64,000 bases of DNA from Salinibacterium sp. SWN248 (GCF_015864575.1 NZ_JADYWW010000002.1:558001-622000); one strand, 5' to 3'. Shown: positions 24,361 to 34,237, numbered from the stretch's first letter. Translations and numbers: made by a program. The notes: generated from the letters alone by a model not told the origin.

Positions 24361-26127
24361 CTAGACCGCGCGCTGGCCCGGAATCGCCTCGAGCAGTTCC
24401 CGCGTGTACTCATGCTGCGGGTTCGACATCACATCGTGGGCGGTGCCCGCTTCGAGCACCTTGCCCGAGCGCATCACGGCAATGTGGTCAGAGATCTGGC
24501 GGATGACTCCGAGGTCGTGCGAGATAAAGAGGTAGCTGAGCCCGAATTGCACCTGAAGGTCGACTAACAGTTGCAGGATTTGCTCTTGCACCGAGACATC
24601 CAGAGCGGAGACGGGCTCATCGAGCACGATCAGTTCGGGGCCGATAGCGAGCGAACGCGCGATGGCGACGCGCTGACGCTGGCCGCCCGAGAGTTCGGTG
24701 GGGCGACGCTGTGCGAGTGAGGGGCTGAGACTCACGTGTTCCAGAAGTTCCCGCGCCATCTCAGCGCGGTGCGTGCGGTCGCCCACTCGGAACGCGCGCA
24801 AGGGCTCGGCGATAATCCGCTCAATCGACATCTTGGGGTCGAGCGAGCCGAACGGGTTTTGGTAGACGACCTGCACGCGGCGACGCAGTTGACGCAAAGC
24901 TTCGCCCGAGAGCGAAGTGACATCGGTGCCGTCGAAGCTGACGGTGCCCGAATCGGCCGACGCGATACGAGCCGCGATGCGGGCGGTCGTCGTCTTGCCC
25001 GAACCCGACTCGCCCACGATCGAGAAAGTCGAGCCGCGAGGAACCACGAACGAGACATCGTCCACGGCGCGCAACACTTGCGAGCCACCACCTTGGCGGC
25101 GCAGAGCGAAGGTCTTGACCAGGTTCGAGACCTCAAGAATGTTGGTGGCTCCAGCGGCATCCGCCCCGCTGTGTGCAGGGACGGCTCCGGATGCCGTGGC
25201 TGAGCCCGCAGGCTGCGCCGGGCGGGTGTGGGTGAATAGCCTTCCCGCGCTCGATTGCTGTTGTTCGCCGAGAGCCGTCAATGACGGGGTGAGGCGTCTG
25301 CTCGCCAGCCCCGGAGCGGATTCCACAAGTTTCTTCGTGTACTCGTGGGTAGGGGCCGACAGCACCTGTGCGGTGGTGCCCTGTTCGACAATTTCGCCAT
25401 TGCTCATGACGGCGACGTAGTCAGCACGGTCGGCGGCGACGGCAAGGTCGTGCGTGACCAGAACGACGGAGGTGTTGTGGCGGCGCACGAGTTCGTCGAT
25501 GTTGTCGAGCACGTGGCGTTGCACGGTCACGTCGAGGGCGCTCGTCGGCTCGTCCGCGATAACGAGTTGCGGGTTGCACGCCCACGCGATTCCGATGAGC
25601 ACTCGTTGGCGCATGCCGCCCGAGAGTTCGTGCGGAAACTGGGTGGCGCGAGCATCCGGATCGGGCAGTCCGACCTCGGCAAGAATGCGCACAGCTTCGG
25701 CAGCCGCGGCTGTCTTGTCGAGCTTGAGGTGCAGTCGCAGTGCTTCGGCGATCTGGTCGCCGACGCGCATGAGCGGGTTAAGAGACTTGCTGGGGTCTTG
25801 CGGCACGAAGCCGATGCGGCCACCGCGAATGGAACGCAGCTCGCGCTCCGACATCGGGCCGAGATTGCGCCCTTCGAACTCGATCGAGCCACTGTCGATA
25901 CTGCCACCGGATGCCAGCCGCCGAATCAGCGCCTGCGAGGTCGTGCTTTTTCCCGAGCCCGATTCGCCGACGATCGCGACGATCTTGCCGCGCGGAACGA
26001 CGAAGCTGATGCCGCGCACGGCCGCCACCGAGCCGGAGCGCGTTGCGTACGAGACGTGCAGGTCACGCACGACGAGAATGTTGTCGTCCGCTGCCGTGTC
26101 GTCGCCGAAAGTCTTCTGCTCGATCAT
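24361..26127 (-). CDS. Peptide ABC transporter, fused double ATPase (DppD-DppF type)
   Basis: A 588-residue protein with two complete ABC ATPase domains. The first has Walker A GESGSGKSTT (about residue 55), signature LSGGMRQR and Walker B LVIADEPTSALD; the second has GESGSGKTTTARIA (about 375), LSGGQRQR and LIVLDEPVSALD. The linker around 290-325 is Ala/Ser/Gly-rich. It energises uptake of peptides or related solutes together with the two permeases and the binding protein encoded upstream; each gene overlaps the next by 4 bp except after the binding protein. Fused ATPases of this kind are common in actinobacteria. Confidence 0.93.
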   Translation of the reverse strand: MIEQKTFGDDTAADDNILVVRDLHVSYATRSGSVAAVRGISFVVPRGKIVAIVGESGSGKSTTSQALIRRLASGGSIDSGSIEFEGRNLGPMSERELRSIRGGRIGFVPQDPSKSLNPLMRVGDQIAEALRLHLKLDKTAAAAEAVRILAEVGLPDPDARATQFPHELSGGMRQRVLIGIAWACNPQLVIADEPTSALDVTVQRHVLDNIDELVRRHNTSVVLVTHDLAVAADRADYVAVMSNGEIVEQGTTAQVLSAPTHEYTKKLVESAPGLASRRLTPSLTALGEQQQSSAGRLFTHTRPAQPAGSATASGAVPAHSGADAAGATNILEVSNLVKTFALRRQGGGSQVLRAVDDVSFVVPRGSTFSIVGESGSGKTTTARIAARIASADSGTVSFDGTDVTSLSGEALRQLRRRVQVVYQNPFGSLDPKMSIERIIAEPLRAFRVGDRTHRAEMARELLEHVSLSPSLAQRRPTELSGGQRQRVAIARSLAIGPELIVLDEPVSALDVSVQEQILQLLVDLQVQFGLSYLFISHDLGVIRQISDHIAVMRSGKVLEAGTAHDVMSNPQHEYTRELLEAIPGQRAV

Positions 26128-26921
26128 TCATCGCCTCCGATCGATCGCGCTACCCGGTTTACGGCAAGCACAACCACAAGAATTACGGCACCCGGAATGA
26201 TACTGAGGCCGGGGTTGGTTGCCACATAGTCGCGGCCCGCCGCGACGAGCGCACCCCACTCGGGAGCGGGCGGCGGAGCACCGAAGCCCAAGAAGGTCAG
26301 AGCCGAGACCGAGAGAATCGCGGTACCCATTTCGAGCGCCGCCATCGCGATCACGGGGCGTGCCGCGTTGGGCAGCACGTGCTGCACGAGAATTGCTGGC
26401 GAGCGAACGCCAAGCGTGCGAGCCGCTTCGACATACTCTTCGCTGCGGATGCGCAGCACTTGCGATCGCATCACACGAGCAAAGCTGCCGGCCGCTCCAA
26501 GTCCAACACCGAGAGCGAGCGAGACCGGGCCGAAACCGAGACTGGCGACGACGATCAGGGCGAGCAGAACTCCGGGAACGGCAATCAGCACATCCACGAA
26601 GCGCATGATGATGAAGTCGGTGCGGCCGCCGACGAAGCCCGAGATGAGACCGACAACGGCACCCACGACAACACCGACGACGACAGCGAGGGATGCCGAG
26701 AGCAGCGAGAGGGCGGCTCCATAGATAACGCGGGAGTAGAGATCGCGGCCCAAGTTGTCGGTGCCGAACAGGTACTGAGCGCTCGGCGGCAGCAGCCGGT
26801 CGGTCGCGACCGACTCGAAGGGGTCGTGGGTCGCAAGCAACTGAGGCGCCAGAGAGGCCACGATCGCCAACGCAATAATGATGAGCCCCAGAACGAAGCC
26901 GGGCTTGCGCAGATTGGTCAC
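26124..26921 (-). CDS. Peptide ABC transporter permease (DppC type)
   Basis: A 265-residue inner-membrane permease with six predicted segments. The DppC group is marked by FGTDNLGRDLYSRVIYGA near residue 52 and by the EAA-type coupling loop EYVEAARTLGVRSPAILVQHVLPNA at about 158-182 (here in two parts). It pairs with the DppB-like permease next to it to form the channel. The start overlaps the upstream permease stop by 4 bp, and its own stop overlaps the ATPase start by 4 bp. Confidence 0.92.
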   Translation of the reverse strand: MTNLRKPGFVLGLIIIALAIVASLAPQLLATHDPFESVATDRLLPPSAQYLFGTDNLGRDLYSRVIYGAALSLLSASLAVVVGVVVGAVVGLISGFVGGRTDFIIMRFVDVLIAVPGVLLALIVVASLGFGPVSLALGVGLGAAGSFARVMRSQVLRIRSEEYVEAARTLGVRSPAILVQHVLPNAARPVIAMAALEMGTAILSVSALTFLGFGAPPPAPEWGALVAAGRDYVATNPGLSIIPGAVILVVVLAVNRVARSIGGDE

Positions 26922-27913
26922 TTCTTAGCCCCCAGTCGAGCGCGCGAGGGAACCCCGCCACCGATGCGCGTTCGCGGGTCGATGAAGCCGTAGGCAACAT
27001 CCACGAGCAGGTTGACGAGCGCATAGATCGCGCCCACCACCAGCACGACGCCCTGGATGACGTTGATGTCGCGAGCAAGCACGGCATTGACGGTCATGCG
27101 GCCAATTCCGTCGCGCGAGAAGACGGTCTCGACAACAGCGGTTCCGCCCGCCAAGTACCCGATGAGTAATCCGAGAATGGTGATGGAGGGCAGCATCGCG
27201 TTGCGCAGCAAGTGCTTCGTGAAGATGCGGCGCGGCGGCACACCCTTCGCGACGGCCGTAAAGACATAGGGACTGTTCTGGGCTTCGAGCACGGCAGAAG
27301 AGAAGACCTGAAAGAAGAGGGCGCCAACGGGCAGGGCGAGCGTGATCGCGGGCAGGATGGCGGCGTCGAAGCTGCGAGCGCCGGCGGAGGGCAACCAGCC
27401 GAGAGCGAAAGCGAAGACGCTGATCAGCAGCAGACCGCTCAAGAAGGCGGGAACCGCGATCCCGAATGGTGGAATCTGCAGCAGCAGTTGGCGTAGCCAC
27501 GGCCACGGTGCGGCGTAGGCCAAGAAAGTGATGAGAACGGCGGAGGTGACGCCGAAAAGTAGCGCGAGCGAGGCGATCTGCACGCTGAAGGGGAAGGCCC
27601 GGGCGATCATTTCGGTTACGGGAACACCGGTGGAGATGGAGACACCCAGGTCACCCTGTGCCGCCGCGATGAGGTGGCCGAAGTACTGCTGCCAGAGTGT
27701 TCCGTCGAGCCCATACTGCACGCGCAAGGCGTCGAGCTCAGCCGGATCGATGACCGTTGATGCGCCGCCCTTTGCTGCAAGGGCGGCGATCAACGGGTCA
27801 CCGGGCAGGAAATGGACCAGTACGAAAACGAGCGTGTAGGTAGCCACAACAACGAACAGGAACTGTCCGAGTTTGGGCAGCAAGTAGCCTGCCCAGGCTT
27901 TCACCTGTGTCAC
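26918..27913 (-). CDS. Peptide ABC transporter permease (DppB type)
   Basis: A 331-residue permease. The N-terminus FLFVVVATYTLVFVLVHFLPGDP is the standard DppB/OppB first segment, followed by LRVQYGLDGTLWQQY, and the coupling loop KGVPPRRIFTKHLLRNAMLP is present at about residue 225. It ends with GFIDPRTRIG. Together with the DppC-like protein it forms the heterodimeric channel. It begins 41 bp after the binding-protein stop. Confidence 0.92.
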   Translation of the reverse strand: MTQVKAWAGYLLPKLGQFLFVVVATYTLVFVLVHFLPGDPLIAALAAKGGASTVIDPAELDALRVQYGLDGTLWQQYFGHLIAAAQGDLGVSISTGVPVTEMIARAFPFSVQIASLALLFGVTSAVLITFLAYAAPWPWLRQLLLQIPPFGIAVPAFLSGLLLISVFAFALGWLPSAGARSFDAAILPAITLALPVGALFFQVFSSAVLEAQNSPYVFTAVAKGVPPRRIFTKHLLRNAMLPSITILGLLIGYLAGGTAVVETVFSRDGIGRMTVNAVLARDINVIQGVVLVVGAIYALVNLLVDVAYGFIDPRTRIGGGVPSRARLGAKK

Positions 27914-27954
27914 GACTGACGCTCTTTCATGCTGGTCACATCACCTAGTGAGAG

Positions 27955-29541
27955 TTATTCCGAGACGCTGACGTCGTACATGATCAGTCGCGACGACGAG
28001 TCGAAGGTCAGACCAGAAACGTTGGCGGTTGAGGCGTGCACCTGAGCTACTTCGAGAAGCGGGATCAGGTACGCACGGTCAATAATCATCTCCTGAATTT
28101 CGGCGATGAGTGCCGTGCGCTCGGTGGTGTCTGCCGTAGTGGCCTGCTCGGTGAGGAGCGACTCCAGTTCAGCGTCATCGATGATGGCCCACTTCGAGAC
28201 GGCATCCTTCGAGAACGTGACCCGCAAAACGTCGGGGTCAGTGCGGGTGAGGCTGGCGCTCAAGAAGTCGTACTCACCGGTCGCGATGGCTCCGAAGAAG
28301 TCTCCGGCGGTCACGATGTTGAGCTGCAGGTCGATGCCGACCTTGGCGAGCTGAATCTGAGTTGCTTCAAGAACATCCTGGCCGTAGAAGGCGGTAACGC
28401 TCATGGTGAGACGCTGGCCGTCCTTCTCGCGGATGCCGTCAGTACCGACTACCCAACCGTTGTCGTCGAGAAGTGCCTCGGCGGCATCCGGGTCATACGC
28501 CATAGCGTCTGCCTGGCTGCTGTAGCCGGGGGTGGCGGAGCTGAGTGCGCTCGATGCGGGCTGCGACTGTGAAGAACCGGTCAGTGCGGTGATCTCTTCG
28601 CGGTCGGTGGCGAGCAGCATTGCCTTGCGCACGATCTCGTCGCTGACGACAGGACGTGTGGTGTTGGGCACGAGGCTCGTGGGCATTCCGGGGTTTCCGC
28701 GAGAGTAGATGGTGTAGTCCGCGGTGTCGAAGCGGGTCTCGTCTACGGCAGGAAGATCCTGAATGATGTCGAATTCGCCGGTCTGGAGTCCACCGGTGCG
28801 CACGCCTGCCTCAGGCGTGATCGGGAACGTGACGGTGTCAACGAGTGCTTCACCGCTGTGGCCGCGAAGTTCGGATGCCCAGTCGTAACCGACACGCTTG
28901 GCGATCACGACGGAGTCGTTAGCCACGTAGGAGTCGATCGTGAATGGGCCGGTGCCGACGACAGTCTGGCAGCGGTCTTCGGGGCTGAGCTCGGTGGTGG
29001 CGTCAGAGACGAGGCCGAGCGTGATGGTGCTGGCACCCTGCAAGAACTGAGCGTTCGACGACCCGAAGTTCACGGTCACCGTGTTCTCGTCGACAGCGGT
29101 GCTGCCTTCGTAACCGGCGAGGTACTGCGAGGCGAGGGATGCGGTGGAACCCATCTCAAAGAGAGCATCGAGGTTCTTGACCACGGTGTCTGCCGTCAGC
29201 GCGGTCTCATCGCTGAAGGTGACGTCATCACGCAGTTCGAAAGTGAACTCGGTGAGGTCATCGTTGGTTTCCCAGCTCTCTGCGAGCCACGGCACCAGTT
29301 CGCCGGTTTCGGCATCCTGATCAATGAGCGAGTCAACAACCTGGCGGCCAATGTTGAGCGCGGTGGTGAGGGTGACCTGCTGAGGGTCGAGGCACACGGG
29401 GTCGCCCGTGACTGCCATCGTGATATCCGTCTTGGGCGAAGCGGCTGGCCCTGCCGCGCAAGAGGCCAACAGGCCCAGTGCGGCAAGCGCTCCGATGGGG
29501 GCAATGCCCCAGCGAAGTACTCGGTTTTTCGGGGAGTTCAT
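27955..29541 (-). CDS. Family 5 extracellular solute-binding lipoprotein (peptide/nickel type)
   Basis: A 528-residue lipoprotein. The signal peptide ends in LLASC with lipobox Cys28. The mature protein follows the SBP_bac_5 pattern: DPQQVTLTTALNIGRQVVDSL, LAESWETNDDLTEFTFELRD, then VVGTGPFTIDSYV, and near the end EIQEMIIDRAYLIPLLEV. The ATG at 29541 has AAAGGA just upstream; an earlier ATG at 29637 would only translate the low-complexity DNA repeat. It captures the substrate for the ABC transporter downstream. The ligand cannot be read from the sequence; a peptide is likely given the amidohydrolase upstream. Confidence 0.93.
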   Translation of the reverse strand: MNSPKNRVLRWGIAPIGALAALGLLASCAAGPAASPKTDITMAVTGDPVCLDPQQVTLTTALNIGRQVVDSLIDQDAETGELVPWLAESWETNDDLTEFTFELRDDVTFSDETALTADTVVKNLDALFEMGSTASLASQYLAGYEGSTAVDENTVTVNFGSSNAQFLQGASTITLGLVSDATTELSPEDRCQTVVGTGPFTIDSYVANDSVVIAKRVGYDWASELRGHSGEALVDTVTFPITPEAGVRTGGLQTGEFDIIQDLPAVDETRFDTADYTIYSRGNPGMPTSLVPNTTRPVVSDEIVRKAMLLATDREEITALTGSSQSQPASSALSSATPGYSSQADAMAYDPDAAEALLDDNGWVVGTDGIREKDGQRLTMSVTAFYGQDVLEATQIQLAKVGIDLQLNIVTAGDFFGAIATGEYDFLSASLTRTDPDVLRVTFSKDAVSKWAIIDDAELESLLTEQATTADTTERTALIAEIQEMIIDRAYLIPLLEVAQVHASTANVSGLTFDSSSRLIMYDVSVSE

Positions 29542-29565
29542 ACTCGGTCCTTTCAGTGCTGTCGA

Positions 29566-29703
29566 CGCAACGTGGTGAGCGTTGCGGTGGTACTGCGGAA
29601 TGTGATGCGGATGCTGCAAGTGGTGCTGGTGCTGCACTTACTACTGGAGGTAGTCGTACTGGTAACGCGGGTGGTGCGGGTGATGCGGGTGATGCTGGTG
29701 ACG
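29566..29703. repeat. Degenerate triplet-like low-complexity repeat (GGTGATGCG type)
   Basis: About 138 bases between the amidohydrolase and the binding-protein genes consist of imperfect short units of the kind GGTGATGCG, GGTGCTGGTGCTG and GGTGGTGCG. It is purine-rich on the plus strand and has no stable hairpin or T run. It fills almost the whole intergenic gap and so lies in the 5' untranslated region or promoter of the binding protein gene. Confidence 0.75.
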
Positions 29704-29706
29704 TGA

Positions 29707-30939
29707 TTACTGCGGGAGCTCTCCGAACACGACGACACCGCGCGAGACAACCGCGACGATGTTTTCGGTTCGAAGTTGAGTGATGTCTTCCCACGGACGA
29801 CCCTTGAGCACGACAAAGTCAGCGCCCCATCCGGTCGCGAGGGTTCCTACCTTGTCTGCCAGGCCGATCGCGTCGGCGGCATCCGAGGTCGCGGACTGCA
29901 GCGCACGTTCGGCGCTCCATCCAAACATCTCGGCCATCAGACGCACTTCTTCCATCTGATCGCCGAATTTTACGAAGATGCCATTGGCATCGGTGCCGAG
30001 CACGAAGCGCACCCCGGCGCGACCTGCGGCAGCAAAGTTGGTGTTGCGCTCGATCACGACGGCCTGCGCTTTTTCTTGCGCTTCGGCCGAGACCGGGATG
30101 CGGGCTTCGGCGATCACGTCGTTGATCATGAGTGTGGGAGCGACCGAGATGTTGCGCTCGAGCAGCATTGGCCACTGCTCTTCGGTAATCCCAGTGCCGT
30201 GTTCGAGGGAGTCGACTCCGGCATCCAGAGCAATCTGGTTGCCCTCGGTGGAGTGACTGTGCGCGGCAACCTTGAGGCCGAGAGCGTGGGCTTCATCGAG
30301 GGTTGTCTCGATTTCGGCGGTGGTCTGGTTACGCCAGCCGACCTTGTCGCCGGTCGAAAGAACGCCGCCGCTCGTGAAGATCTTGATGCCGTCAACACCG
30401 GCGCGAGCGTATTCGCGCACGAGTTTGCGGCACTCGTCTGGGCTGTCGGCGGTGGGCGTACGGTGCGGGTAGTGCGGCGGGATGAAGAGATCGCCGTGGC
30501 CCGCGGTCATACCGACGGGGCCGTGCACAAGAATGCGCGGCCCCTGCTGAATGCCCTGATCGAAGGCGCGCTTGACGGCCAGTTGACGTCCGTCGCCGGC
30601 CAGATCGCGCAGCGTGGTCACGCCGTTGCGGGCTGCCTGGTGGGCGTTCGCCGCGATGTGGAAGACCTGCTCTTCCCACGGCGTCATGAGCGGCCACGAA
30701 ACCCAGTCGACCGTGTTCGGACCGGCGTAGCCGCCGAGGTGAACGTGAGTGTCGATGAGGCCCGGGATCACGCTGTATTCGGATGTCGTGGTTGCGGCAT
30801 CCGAATCGGTGGCGGTGCTGTCGGCGACGGTTTCTACCGCGTCGATCCGGTCACCTGTCCAGCTGAGGGAGCCAATGCCGCGTGTGGCCGTTCCATCCCA
30901 TAGCGATATTCCCTCGATGCGCTGGGATATTTCGGTCAC
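29707..30939 (-). CDS. Metal-dependent amidohydrolase (imidazolonepropionase / Xaa-Pro dipeptidase-like)
   Basis: A 410-residue cytoplasmic hydrolase of the amidohydrolase superfamily. Metal ligands are visible: HVH in GLIDTHVHLGG, the carbamylated lysine in DGIKIFTSGGV, His in KVAAHSHS, His in DSLEHGTG, and Asp in VLGTDANG. Close relatives act on Xaa-Pro dipeptides or related amides, so a link to the peptide transporter downstream is likely; the two are on one strand, 165 bp apart. GTG 30939 is chosen because AAGGAG lies 6 bases upstream; a TTG five codons earlier would overlap that ribosome binding site. Confidence 0.88.
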   Translation of the reverse strand: MTEISQRIEGISLWDGTATRGIGSLSWTGDRIDAVETVADSTATDSDAATTTSEYSVIPGLIDTHVHLGGYAGPNTVDWVSWPLMTPWEEQVFHIAANAHQAARNGVTTLRDLAGDGRQLAVKRAFDQGIQQGPRILVHGPVGMTAGHGDLFIPPHYPHRTPTADSPDECRKLVREYARAGVDGIKIFTSGGVLSTGDKVGWRNQTTAEIETTLDEAHALGLKVAAHSHSTEGNQIALDAGVDSLEHGTGITEEQWPMLLERNISVAPTLMINDVIAEARIPVSAEAQEKAQAVVIERNTNFAAAGRAGVRFVLGTDANGIFVKFGDQMEEVRLMAEMFGWSAERALQSATSDAADAIGLADKVGTLATGWGADFVVLKGRPWEDITQLRTENIVAVVSRGVVVFGELPQ

Positions 30940-30987
30940 GAATGGCTCCTTCAACTTATGATTTGTACGACGCTAGCAGAAGAGTGG

Positions 30988-31003
30988 CACTTGTAAACAA
31001 GTG
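30988..31003. promoter_or_regulatory. Perfect 16-base palindrome in a divergent promoter, candidate operator
   Basis: CACTTGT-AA-ACAAGTG is a perfect inverted repeat in the 158-base gap between the amidohydrolase and tdh genes. It lies 49 bases before the amidohydrolase start and about 95 bases before tdh. The core TTGTAAACAA resembles GntR-family operators, and a GntR regulator is encoded two genes after tdh; this link is inferred. A weaker GC-rich hairpin lies between 31041 and 31079. Confidence 0.55.
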
Positions 31004-31097
31004 ACAGTACCCTGAAACACAGCAGCGGACACGTCAAATGAGGCGCGCCACAAGCGCGACCATGCGCCGGTGTCGCGCCGCCTGAGAGGAATCAACG

Positions 31098-32123
31098 ATG
31101 AAGGCCCTCTATAAGGACAAGGCCGGACCCGGCCTCATATTGGCCGAACGCCCCGAGCCGACCCCCGGTCGCGGTGAGGTAAAAATCAGGGTCGCCCGCA
31201 CCGGAATTTGCGGCACTGACCTGCATATTGAGTCGTGGGATGCGTGGGCCGCCGGCGCCATCAACGCTCCCCTGATTCCTGGCCACGAGTTCTCTGGCCA
31301 CGTCGTGGAGCTCGGCGAAGGAGTCACTTCGGTCGAGATCGGCGCGCTCGTCTCGGGCGAAGGTCACGTCGTCTGCGGCCACTGTCGCAACTGCCGTGCC
31401 GGCCGTCGTCATCTCTGCAAATTCACTTCAAGCATTGGTGTAAACCGCGACGGTGCCTTTGCCGAATTCGTCGTCATTCCCGAACAGAATGTCTGGGCGC
31501 ATCCCACCGATATCGACCCCGAGCTTGCTGCCATCTTTGACCCTCTCGGCAACGCCGTGCACACCGCACTGTCGTTCCCGATGGTTGGCGAAGACGTGCT
31601 CATTACCGGTGCCGGCCCCATCGGACTCATGGCCGCCAAGGTCGCGCGCCACATCGGCGCTCGCAACATTGTGATGACCGACGTGAATGAAGAACGCCTG
31701 CAGCTCGCCCGCGACATGGGTGTGGATCTCGCGATCAACGTCTCGACGACCCGCATCGCTGAAGCCCAAGAACAGCTCGGCATGAAAGAGGGCTTCGATA
31801 TCGGACTCGAAATGAGCGGTCACCCCACCGCCCTGCCCGAGATGATCAGCAACATGAACCAGGGCGGCCGCATCGCGATGCTCGGCCTGCCCGCCGAACC
31901 GATCGGCATCGACTGGGCCACCGTCGTGACCCACATGATCACCATCAAGGGCATCTACGGTCGTGAAATGTTCGAGACCTGGTACGCCATGAATGCCATG
32001 GTGCACACCGGTTTGGATGTCTCCGCCGTCGTCACCGACCGCTTCCCCGCCGAACAGTGGGAAGAAGCATTCGCGACCGCTCGCCGCGGAAATGGCGGCA
32101 AGGTCATCATCGACTGGTCGTAG
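31098..32123 (+). CDS. tdh: L-threonine 3-dehydrogenase
   Basis: A 341-residue zinc enzyme that oxidises L-threonine with NAD to 2-amino-3-ketobutyrate. Catalytic zinc ligands are Cys38 (GICGTDLHI) and His63-Glu64 (PGHEFSGHV); structural zinc is held by Cys93, Cys96, Cys99 and Cys107. The Rossmann motif is in [15 protein letters not shown]. The start is supported by AGAGGA. The gene for 2-amino-3-ketobutyrate CoA ligase follows after 52 bp, which confirms the assignment: together they turn threonine into glycine and acetyl-CoA. Confidence 0.96.
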   Translation: MKALYKDKAGPGLILAERPEPTPGRGEVKIRVARTGICGTDLHIESWDAWAAGAINAPLIPGHEFSGHVVELGEGVTSVEIGALVSGEGHVVCGHCRNCRAGRRHLCKFTSSIGVNRDGAFAEFVVIPEQNVWAHPTDIDPELAAIFDPLGNAVHTALSFPMVGEDVLITGAGPIGLMAAKVARHIGARNIVMTDVNEERLQLARDMGVDLAINVSTTRIAEAQEQLGMKEGFDIGLEMSGHPTALPEMISNMNQGGRIAMLGLPAEPIGIDWATVVTHMITIKGIYGREMFETWYAMNAMVHTGLDVSAVVTDRFPAEQWEEAFATARRGNGGKVIIDWS

Positions 32124-32175
32124 CGCCTGTCGCTCTCGCTACCGGCACCACCCCACATTTTTTTAGGAGAACACC

Positions 32176-33357
32176 ATGTACGGAACAGTTCGCGAACAAC
32201 TCACCGAGACCCTGAGCGAGATCCGCTCCGCTGGCCTCTACAAGACCGAACGCCAACTCGACACGGCGCAAGCTGCCCACGTTGAATCGGGCGGAAAGCC
32301 GGTGCTCAACTTCTGCGCCAACAACTACCTCGGTCTGGCCAACCACCCGCGCCTCGTCGCTGCCGCGAAGGATGCCCTCGACGAGTGGGGCTTCGGGATG
32401 GCGAGCGTGCGCTTCATCTGCGGCACCCAGACCCAGCACGTTGAGCTCGAGAACCGGCTTTCGGCACTGCTGAGCATGGAGGCGACCATCCTGTTCCCCT
32501 CGTGCTTCGACGCCAATGGCGGCATCTTTGAGGTGCTGCTCGGCGCTGAGGATGCCGTAATTTCGGACGAGCTGAACCACGCCTCGATCATCGACGGCAT
32601 CCGCCTCTCGAAGGCCGCCCGCTACCGTTACAAGAACCGCGACATGGCCGACCTCGAAGCGCAGTTGATTGCCGCGAAGGATGCCCGCCGCCGCCTCATC
32701 GTCACCGACGGTGTCTTCTCGATGGACGGCTACCTCGCCCCGCTCGAAGCGATCTGCGACCTCGCCGAACAGTACGACGCGATGGTCATGGTCGACGACT
32801 CGCACGCTGTCGGCTTCGTCGGCGAGACCGGAGCGGGAACGCCCGAGCACTGCGGTGTCTCCGACCGCGTCGACATCATCTCGGGCACACTCGGCAAGGC
32901 GCTTGGCGGAGCATCCGGTGGTTACATCAGCGCTCACGCCGAAATCGTTGAACTGCTGCGCCAGCGCGCTCGCCCGTACCTGTTCTCCAACGCCGTCGCC
33001 CCCTCGGTTGTCGCCGGCTCGATCGAAGCGCTCAACCTCGTGGCCGAAGGGGCCGAGAGCCGCGCCAAGCTCACGGCGAACGCCGAACAGTTCCGCGCCG
33101 GAATGGCCGAGGCCGGGTTCACGCTGCTTCCGGGCGAGCATCCGATCATTCCGGTCATGTTCAGCGACGAGCACGAAGCAGTAGCGATGGCGGATGCCCT
33201 GCTCGCGCTCGGCGTCTACGTGATCGCCTTCTCGTTCCCCGTCGTGCCGCTGGGAAAAGCTCGTATTCGCGTACAGTTGTCGGCTGGACACTCAAGCGAG
33301 GACATCAGCCGTTGCGTTGAGGCTTTTGTGGCCGCACGAGAGTCGATCGCCGCATAG
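32176..33357 (+). CDS. kbl: Glycine C-acetyltransferase (2-amino-3-ketobutyrate CoA ligase)
   Basis: A 393-residue PLP enzyme of the alpha-oxoamine synthase family, which splits 2-amino-3-ketobutyrate with CoA into glycine and acetyl-CoA. Lys241 in [15 protein letters not shown] binds [14 protein letters not shown] and [15 protein letters not shown] are family signatures. It starts with MYGTVREQL, as Kbl proteins do, and has AGGAGA before the ATG. It follows tdh, and the GntR gene starts 9 bp after its stop, so the three form one operon. Confidence 0.96.
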   Translation: MYGTVREQLTETLSEIRSAGLYKTERQLDTAQAAHVESGGKPVLNFCANNYLGLANHPRLVAAAKDALDEWGFGMASVRFICGTQTQHVELENRLSALLSMEATILFPSCFDANGGIFEVLLGAEDAVISDELNHASIIDGIRLSKAARYRYKNRDMADLEAQLIAAKDARRRLIVTDGVFSMDGYLAPLEAICDLAEQYDAMVMVDDSHAVGFVGETGAGTPEHCGVSDRVDIISGTLGKALGGASGGYISAHAEIVELLRQRARPYLFSNAVAPSVVAGSIEALNLVAEGAESRAKLTANAEQFRAGMAEAGFTLLPGEHPIIPVMFSDEHEAVAMADALLALGVYVIAFSFPVVPLGKARIRVQLSAGHSSEDISRCVEAFVAARESIAA

Positions 33358-33365
33358 GAGCGCAC

Positions 33366-34142
33366 ATGGAAATTACGGTCCCCGAAGGCCGCATCGTCAC
33401 CGGGTCACTCACGGAGGATGAGCGCATCCTCAGTGGAGTGCTTCGTCATGTGCGGGAAGCGGCCCACGACTCCAACTTTCTGCTGCCCGGCGAACTCAAA
33501 CTCGCCGAGTGGTTGGACTGCAGCCGCCCGCAGGTTCGGGTGGCGCTCGCGCAGTTGGAGCGTCAGGGAATTGTGATTCGCAGCCAGGGCGCGGCCACCG
33601 TCGTCGACCCGGTTGCGCTGCGATTGAGCGCACGCTTCGAGGCGAGCGTCTCCTATGGCGAGGTGCTCGCGCGCATGGGCTACACGCCCTCGGTCGAAAT
33701 CTTGACGGCCGAAACGGTCGAGCTTCCCGCCGATCTTGCTCCCCTCCTGTCACCGCTCAGCACCAACCGTGCGGTGAAGATCGTGCTGCGCTGGTACGCC
33801 GACGAGCAGGCCGCGATGGTCGCCGAATACACGATCCCGCTGCCCGCCGGGGAACACGACGCGATCGACCCGACCGACCCCGTCTACGAATCCGCAAAGA
33901 ACCTGTGGGGCGAAGGCATTGCGTGGGAAATCGTGACCGCCGGTGTTGCGCTGCTCGACGACAAGTACGCCGACCTTCTGCAACTCGAGAAAGGCACTGA
34001 AGCGAAGATGTGGGAGACCATCGGCGTCACCCTCAGCGGCGAGCGCATCTTCTACGCCCTCGAACACCACCACCCCACCCTCGTGATGTACTCCTTCGTA
34101 CGCACGATGCGGGCACCGTGGAGTGCGATCCCCGGGCACTAG
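33366..34142 (+). CDS. GntR-family (HutC/UTRA) transcriptional regulator
   Basis: A 258-residue regulator. The N-terminal winged HTH is at about residues 20-75 (FLLPGELKLAEWLDCSRPQV, RVALAQLERQGIVIRSQG); the C-terminal part from about 95 is a UTRA-like sensor domain (VLARMGYTPSVEILTAETVE, with the last strand VMYSFVRTM). It is the third gene of the tdh-kbl operon, so it probably controls threonine breakdown and may bind the palindrome at 30988-31003. The small-molecule signal is not known. Confidence 0.85.
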   Translation: MEITVPEGRIVTGSLTEDERILSGVLRHVREAAHDSNFLLPGELKLAEWLDCSRPQVRVALAQLERQGIVIRSQGAATVVDPVALRLSARFEASVSYGEVLARMGYTPSVEILTAETVELPADLAPLLSPLSTNRAVKIVLRWYADEQAAMVAEYTIPLPAGEHDAIDPTDPVYESAKNLWGEGIAWEIVTAGVALLDDKYADLLQLEKGTEAKMWETIGVTLSGERIFYALEHHHPTLVMYSFVRTMRAPWSAIPGH

Positions 34143-34237
34143 CGCGATTCGTGTGCCACAACCAGCGGCGGGCGGAATTCGGATGCTGATCTCCTGAGTT
34201 TCGGAATTACCTGCAGCGGCAACCCGTTGACCTCCAC

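Noticed and set aside
25345-26229. 294-codon frame opposite the double ABC ATPase gene
   Set aside because: Antisense to two complete ABC domains; no independent ribosome binding site or domain.
29542-29637. N-terminal His-rich extension of the peptide-binding protein
   Set aside because: It is a translation of the low-complexity DNA repeat; the lipoprotein signal and AAAGGA site support the start at 29541.
29776-30903. 375-codon frame opposite the amidohydrolase gene
   Set aside because: Antisense to a gene with all metal-ligand motifs; no domain is recognisable in it.
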